Positions 61,284 to 64,000 of a stretch of DNA of 64,000 bases are shown one piece after another. The position numbers and the translations under genes are program-made. The DNA comes from Arthrobacter sp. KBS0702 (GTDB lineage Bacteria; Actinomycetota; Actinomycetes; Actinomycetales; Micrococcaceae). Every line of letters begins with the position of its first letter. Position 1 is the first letter of the stretch. Below the pieces are notes generated by a model, which was given only the letters and a program-made list of their open reading frames with translations, made no database searches and was not told the DNA's origin. The stretch is taken from positions 2,046,001 to 2,110,000 of the forward strand of contig NZ_CP042172.1 of NCBI RefSeq assembly GCF_005937985.2, read 5' to 3'.

Positions 61284-62567
61284 CTAGTGGCCCATTCCCG
61301 TAACGATCAGGATGATTCCGGCGATGAGCGCCAGCACGCCCAGGGCCAGGACGCTGAGCTGGAGGGCGCGCAGGCGTTGTGCCCTGCCCAGTCCGGCCGT
61401 AGCGGCGTCCAGCGGGTCCAGCCCGTAGGCGGCGTTGGCAGCCACCGGCGGGCGGGCAGCGAGGTCCTCTTCGGCCGCTTCGGGAACCACTTGGGCGGCC
61501 GGAATTGCCGGCCGGGTTCCTGCCGCCTGCGCGGCCGCTTCCGCCCGGGCCAGGACGCCGGCCCGGCCCTTCACCGGCCCGGACTCCCGCAGCCGGGACA
61601 GGCCGGGACGGCGCGCGGCGCGCGGCTGCACCTTGGGGCTGGGGTTGGTGGCGACGGGGACGTGTGTTGTGGCGGGGAGTTTCATGACGGGCCGCTCCAC
61701 GCCTGGGACCTCGACAAATTCCAGCGGGGTCACCATGGCGAGGTTGCTCGCCGTCGAGGGATCGTTGCGCGGCGGTTCGTTGCGCGGCGCCGGCTGGCTG
61801 TTCTGCTCGGCCAGCTTTTGCTTGGCGGCGGCCCGGCGGTTGAGCACGGCGGCGCGCTCGGCCAGGGCGATCTGCTCGGCGAGCACTTCCGGGTTGACGG
61901 CGTCCGGGTCCGTGGCGGCGATGTGCTCCATCTTCGCCACTTGGTTGCGGGCCTGCTCGGCAAGGAGCTCTCGTGCTGCCAGGGCCTGCTCGACGCTCAT
62001 GCCCTCGGGCAGTTTACCGCCCGGGCCGGGCATTCCGGCGTCGGGGGCCGCGGGGGCCTTGGGCGCGGACGGGGTCTCCGGTTCCCCGGCAGCCGGCGCG
62101 ACGACAGGGTGCGAGCGTGTCCGCGGCGACGGCATCGGCACAATTGGATTGGCCGACGTGGCAGGGGCCGTCTCTTCTGCGAGCTGCTGGAGGCGGAGCT
62201 GCCGGCGCGTGGGCGGTCCGCCGGGAGACAGCTGGCCTTCCTTCTCGGCCAGTTCCTTGATGGTGCGCAGTGCTGCGCGGTCCCGGGCGCGGATTTGGGA
62301 AGAGCGCTGGGCCGCTGACGTGGTCCTGACGGAGTCCACCGGACCGGGGACACGGCGGCGGCCGGTGGTTTCGGCCTCTGTCGGTTCTTCGGGGCGCTCG
62401 GAGAAGGCGGGATTTGCGCCGCCCTGCCCGGCGCCGGCCGCACCGTCGCCCTCCGGGGCAGCCGGAACAGCACCGGCACCAGCGGTGCCGGCATTCACGT
62501 CCTGGCGTTCATCCCTGGCCTGGCGCAATTCGCGGCGGCTGCGGATGGGAGGCTGTTCCTGACTCAT
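61284..62567 (-). CDS. Large low-complexity protein with C-terminal membrane anchor
   Basis: A 427-residue protein. Most of it is disordered and rich in Ala, Pro, Arg and Glu, with short helical parts (QALAARELLAEQARNQVAKM). The last 30 residues form one membrane segment (LSVLALGVLALIAGIILIV). It is therefore a tail-anchored cytoplasmic protein. No function known. The ATG at 62567 was chosen as the start of the basic helix MSQEQPPIRSRREL; the frame upstream overlaps nadD. It lies between nadD and rsfS as in related genomes. Confidence 0.75.
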   Translation of the reverse strand: MSQEQPPIRSRRELRQARDERQDVNAGTAGAGAVPAAPEGDGAAGAGQGGANPAFSERPEEPTEAETTGRRRVPGPVDSVRTTSAAQRSSQIRARDRAALRTIKELAEKEGQLSPGGPPTRRQLRLQQLAEETAPATSANPIVPMPSPRTRSHPVVAPAAGEPETPSAPKAPAAPDAGMPGPGGKLPEGMSVEQALAARELLAEQARNQVAKMEHIAATDPDAVNPEVLAEQIALAERAAVLNRRAAAKQKLAEQNSQPAPRNEPPRNDPSTASNLAMVTPLEFVEVPGVERPVMKLPATTHVPVATNPSPKVQPRAARRPGLSRLRESGPVKGRAGVLARAEAAAQAAGTRPAIPAAQVVPEAAEEDLAARPPVAANAAYGLDPLDAATAGLGRAQRLRALQLSVLALGVLALIAGIILIVTGMGH

Positions 62568-62574
62568 TGAAGGC

Positions 62575-63246
62575 TCATTCGGTGCTGGCGGTTTGGTTTG
62601 TTTCGAGGACGGGACGGGACTCCAGGCGATCCGGTTCCGGGTCGGCCCGGCCGTCGTACAGGTCGTACTTGGCGATGTACTGGACCACGCCGTCGGGCAC
62701 GAGGTACCAGACAGGGTTTCCGGCAGCGACGCGGGCCCGGCAGTCCGTGGAAGATATCGCCATGGCGGGCACCTCCAGCAGGCTGACGTCATCGCGGCCC
62801 ATGCCGTCCAGGACGTGTCCGGGCCGCGTCACCCCGACGAAGTGCGCGAGCGACCACAGCTCGTCGATATCTTTCCAGGACAGGATCTGCGCCAGCGCGT
62901 CGGCGCCGGTGATGAAGAAGAGATCGGCGTGCGGGCGCAGCGTGCGAAGGTCACGCAGGGTGTCGATGGTGTAGGTGGGGCCGGGCCTGTCGACGTCGAC
63001 CCGGCTCACCGTGAACCGCGGATTCGAAGCGGTGGCGATGACGGTCATGAGGTACCGGTGTTCGGCCTCGCTGACTTTCTTGCTGCTCTTCTGCCATGGC
63101 TGCCCGGTGGGAACAAATACCACTTCGTCGAGGCCGAACTTCGCCGCGACCTCACTGGCCGCGACGAGGTGGCCGTGATGGATCGGATCGAACGTGCCGC
63201 CCATCACACCCAGCCGCAGGCGGCGCGTCGCGCCGTGCTGCTTCAC
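62575..63246 (-). CDS. nadD: Nicotinate-nucleotide adenylyltransferase
   Basis: A 223-residue enzyme of NAD synthesis that adenylates nicotinate mononucleotide. [15 protein letters not shown] is the phosphate-binding and HxGH motif; ISSTDCRAR near the end is the ISSTxIR-type motif. GTG 63246 is taken as the start; there is no strong ribosome-binding site. It forms a minus-strand unit with rsfS and the low-complexity protein. Confidence 0.93.
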   Translation of the reverse strand: MKQHGATRRLRLGVMGGTFDPIHHGHLVAASEVAAKFGLDEVVFVPTGQPWQKSSKKVSEAEHRYLMTVIATASNPRFTVSRVDVDRPGPTYTIDTLRDLRTLRPHADLFFITGADALAQILSWKDIDELWSLAHFVGVTRPGHVLDGMGRDDVSLLEVPAMAISSTDCRARVAAGNPVWYLVPDGVVQYIAKYDLYDGRADPEPDRLESRPVLETNQTASTE

Positions 63247-63259
63247 TGTGGCGGAAATA

Positions 63260-63493
63260 TTAGTGGCCCTGGCCGTGGTCGTGCTTGTTCGGGTGCTGGC
63301 GGTGCGGGTCCGCGTGCTCCTCAACGGCTTCGTGGCGGTTGCCGAGGTTGCCGTAGGACAGCGTGATAAACATCAGTACCAGCAGAATCACGAACATGGT
63401 GCCGCCAATAACGAACGGCGGCGCAATGAGCGGCGCGAGTTCCTCGTGTTCGCCGGCCGCGGCGATGGATGTGGCGATCTGCTGCAACAGCAT
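63260..63493 (-). CDS. Small single-span membrane protein
   Basis: A 77-residue protein with one membrane segment ([21 protein letters not shown], about residues 28-48) and a histidine-rich cytoplasmic or external tail ([14 protein letters not shown]) that could bind metal ions. The ATG at 63493 follows GGGGAG; an upstream TTG would add seven residues. It lies between proA and nadD, a conserved position in Micrococcaceae as far as I know. Function unknown. Confidence 0.8.
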   Translation of the reverse strand: MLLQQIATSIAAAGEHEELAPLIAPPFVIGGTMFVILLVLMFITLSYGNLGNRHEAVEEHADPHRQHPNKHDHGQGH

Positions 63494-63583
63494 GTTCTCC
63501 CCTAGTGAGTTCAAAATTTACGACGGATTTACGACGGCGAAAGATCCCGCCGTTCCTGGCTTCCCTTCCATGTTACCGCGTTG

Positions 63584-64000
63584 CTATGCCCGGATCTGGC
63601 CTTCGCCCTGCACGATCCACTTCGTCGTGGTGAGCTCGGTCAAGCCCATCGGGCCGCGGGCGTGCAGCTTCTGCGTCGAAATACCCACTTCGGCGCCGAG
63701 GCCCAGCTCGCCGCCGTCGGTGAACCGGGTGGACGCGTTCACGATGACCGCTGCCGAATCCACCTCGGCGATGAAACGCTCCGCGTTGGCGAGATCGTTG
63801 GTCAGGATCGCCTCCGTGTGGCCGGTGGACCAGGTTCGGATGTGCTGCACCGCCTCGTCCAGGCTGTCCACCATGGCCACCGCCAGGTCAAGGTCCATGT
63901 ACTCGGTGGCCCAGTCCGCGTCGGTGGCGGGCACCGAGTCCACCCCGCCCGGGAGCGCGGCCCGGATACGTTCGTCCGTGTGCAGGGTGACGCCGGCGGC
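63584..64000 (-). CDS. proA: Gamma-glutamyl phosphate reductase, C-terminal part
   Basis: The minus strand reads in one frame from the window edge to the TAA-type stop at 63584. The 139 residues visible contain [38 protein letters not shown], characteristic of ProA, the second step of proline synthesis. The N-terminal two thirds with the catalytic cysteine lie outside the window; the ATG at 63943 is internal, not the start. Confidence 0.93.
   Translation of the reverse strand, partial: AAGVTLHTDERIRAALPGGVDSVPATDADWATEYMDLDLAVAMVDSLDEAVQHIRTWSTGHTEAILTNDLANAERFIAEVDSAAVIVNASTRFTDGGELGLGAEVGISTQKLHARGPMGLTELTTTKWIVQGEGQIRA

Overview
The window looks like a chromosomal segment of a high-GC Gram-positive actinobacterium, most likely Arthrobacter sensu lato (Micrococcaceae). 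This is inferred from strong G/C bias at third codon positions, many GTG/TTG starts, a class Ib nrdHIEF ribonucleotide reductase locus, and the gene order proA - small membrane protein - nadD - membrane protein - rsfS - tRNA-Ala. No species call is possible from sequence reading alone.

Layout. (1) 0.4-9.6 kb is metabolic: a VOC protein, a short-chain dehydrogenase (SDR), then a 3-hydroxyacyl-CoA dehydrogenase and EthR-like TetR regulator divergent from a long Baeyer-Villiger monooxygenase fused to an alpha/beta-hydrolase. A class A penicillin-binding protein, a second SDR and a TMEM175-type channel follow. Just upstream of the channel gene lie the outer tails of what appears to be a deleted second copy of the dehydrogenase/monooxygenase-hydrolase block. 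(2) 9.7-17.3 kb holds a lipoprotein, a DODA-type dioxygenase, a GlxA-type regulator with a neighbouring secreted DJ-1/PfpI + hydrolase operon, a broken M24 peptidase N-terminus, and small membrane-anchored proteins including a 47-residue one. (3) 17.6-28.1 kb is an accessory block, visibly lower in GC and looser in packing: two overlapping DUF262 (GmrSD-like) genes, two unknown genes, a PD-(D/E)XK-like protein, a small acidic protein and an 1185-residue protein with about eight helicase-associated-type repeats and a C-terminal chaperone-like pair. (4) 28.2-39.9 kb has two envelope proteins, then a four-gene type I restriction-modification operon that starts with a methylase-like protein lacking the NPPF motif, followed by an OLD-family ATPase/TOPRIM nuclease. 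Regions 3 and 4 together read as a defence island.

(5) 40-44.4 kb is nrdHIEF on the minus strand. Its predicted promoter is overlapped by an NrdR-type palindrome, with DnaA-box-like sequences upstream. (6) 44.4-52.5 kb is a four-gene overlapping operon (FAD oxidoreductase, DUF1365, two cyclopropane-fatty-acid-synthase-like methyltransferases), consistent with lipid acyl-chain modification, then a LysR regulator, an aldehyde dehydrogenase and a DUF2004 protein. (7) 52.5-56.5 kb is metF-metE (methionine synthesis) and a 65-residue protein. (8) 56.5-64 kb is housekeeping: ROK regulator, RlmG-like methyltransferase, flavin monooxygenase, two identical tRNA-Ala(GGC) genes, rsfS, nadD and the 3' part of proA, which runs off the window.

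The best candidates for something undescribed are the 1185-residue repeat protein, the degenerate methylase leading the type I operon, and the unknown 88/271-residue gene pair. All functions are read from motifs; no searches were run.
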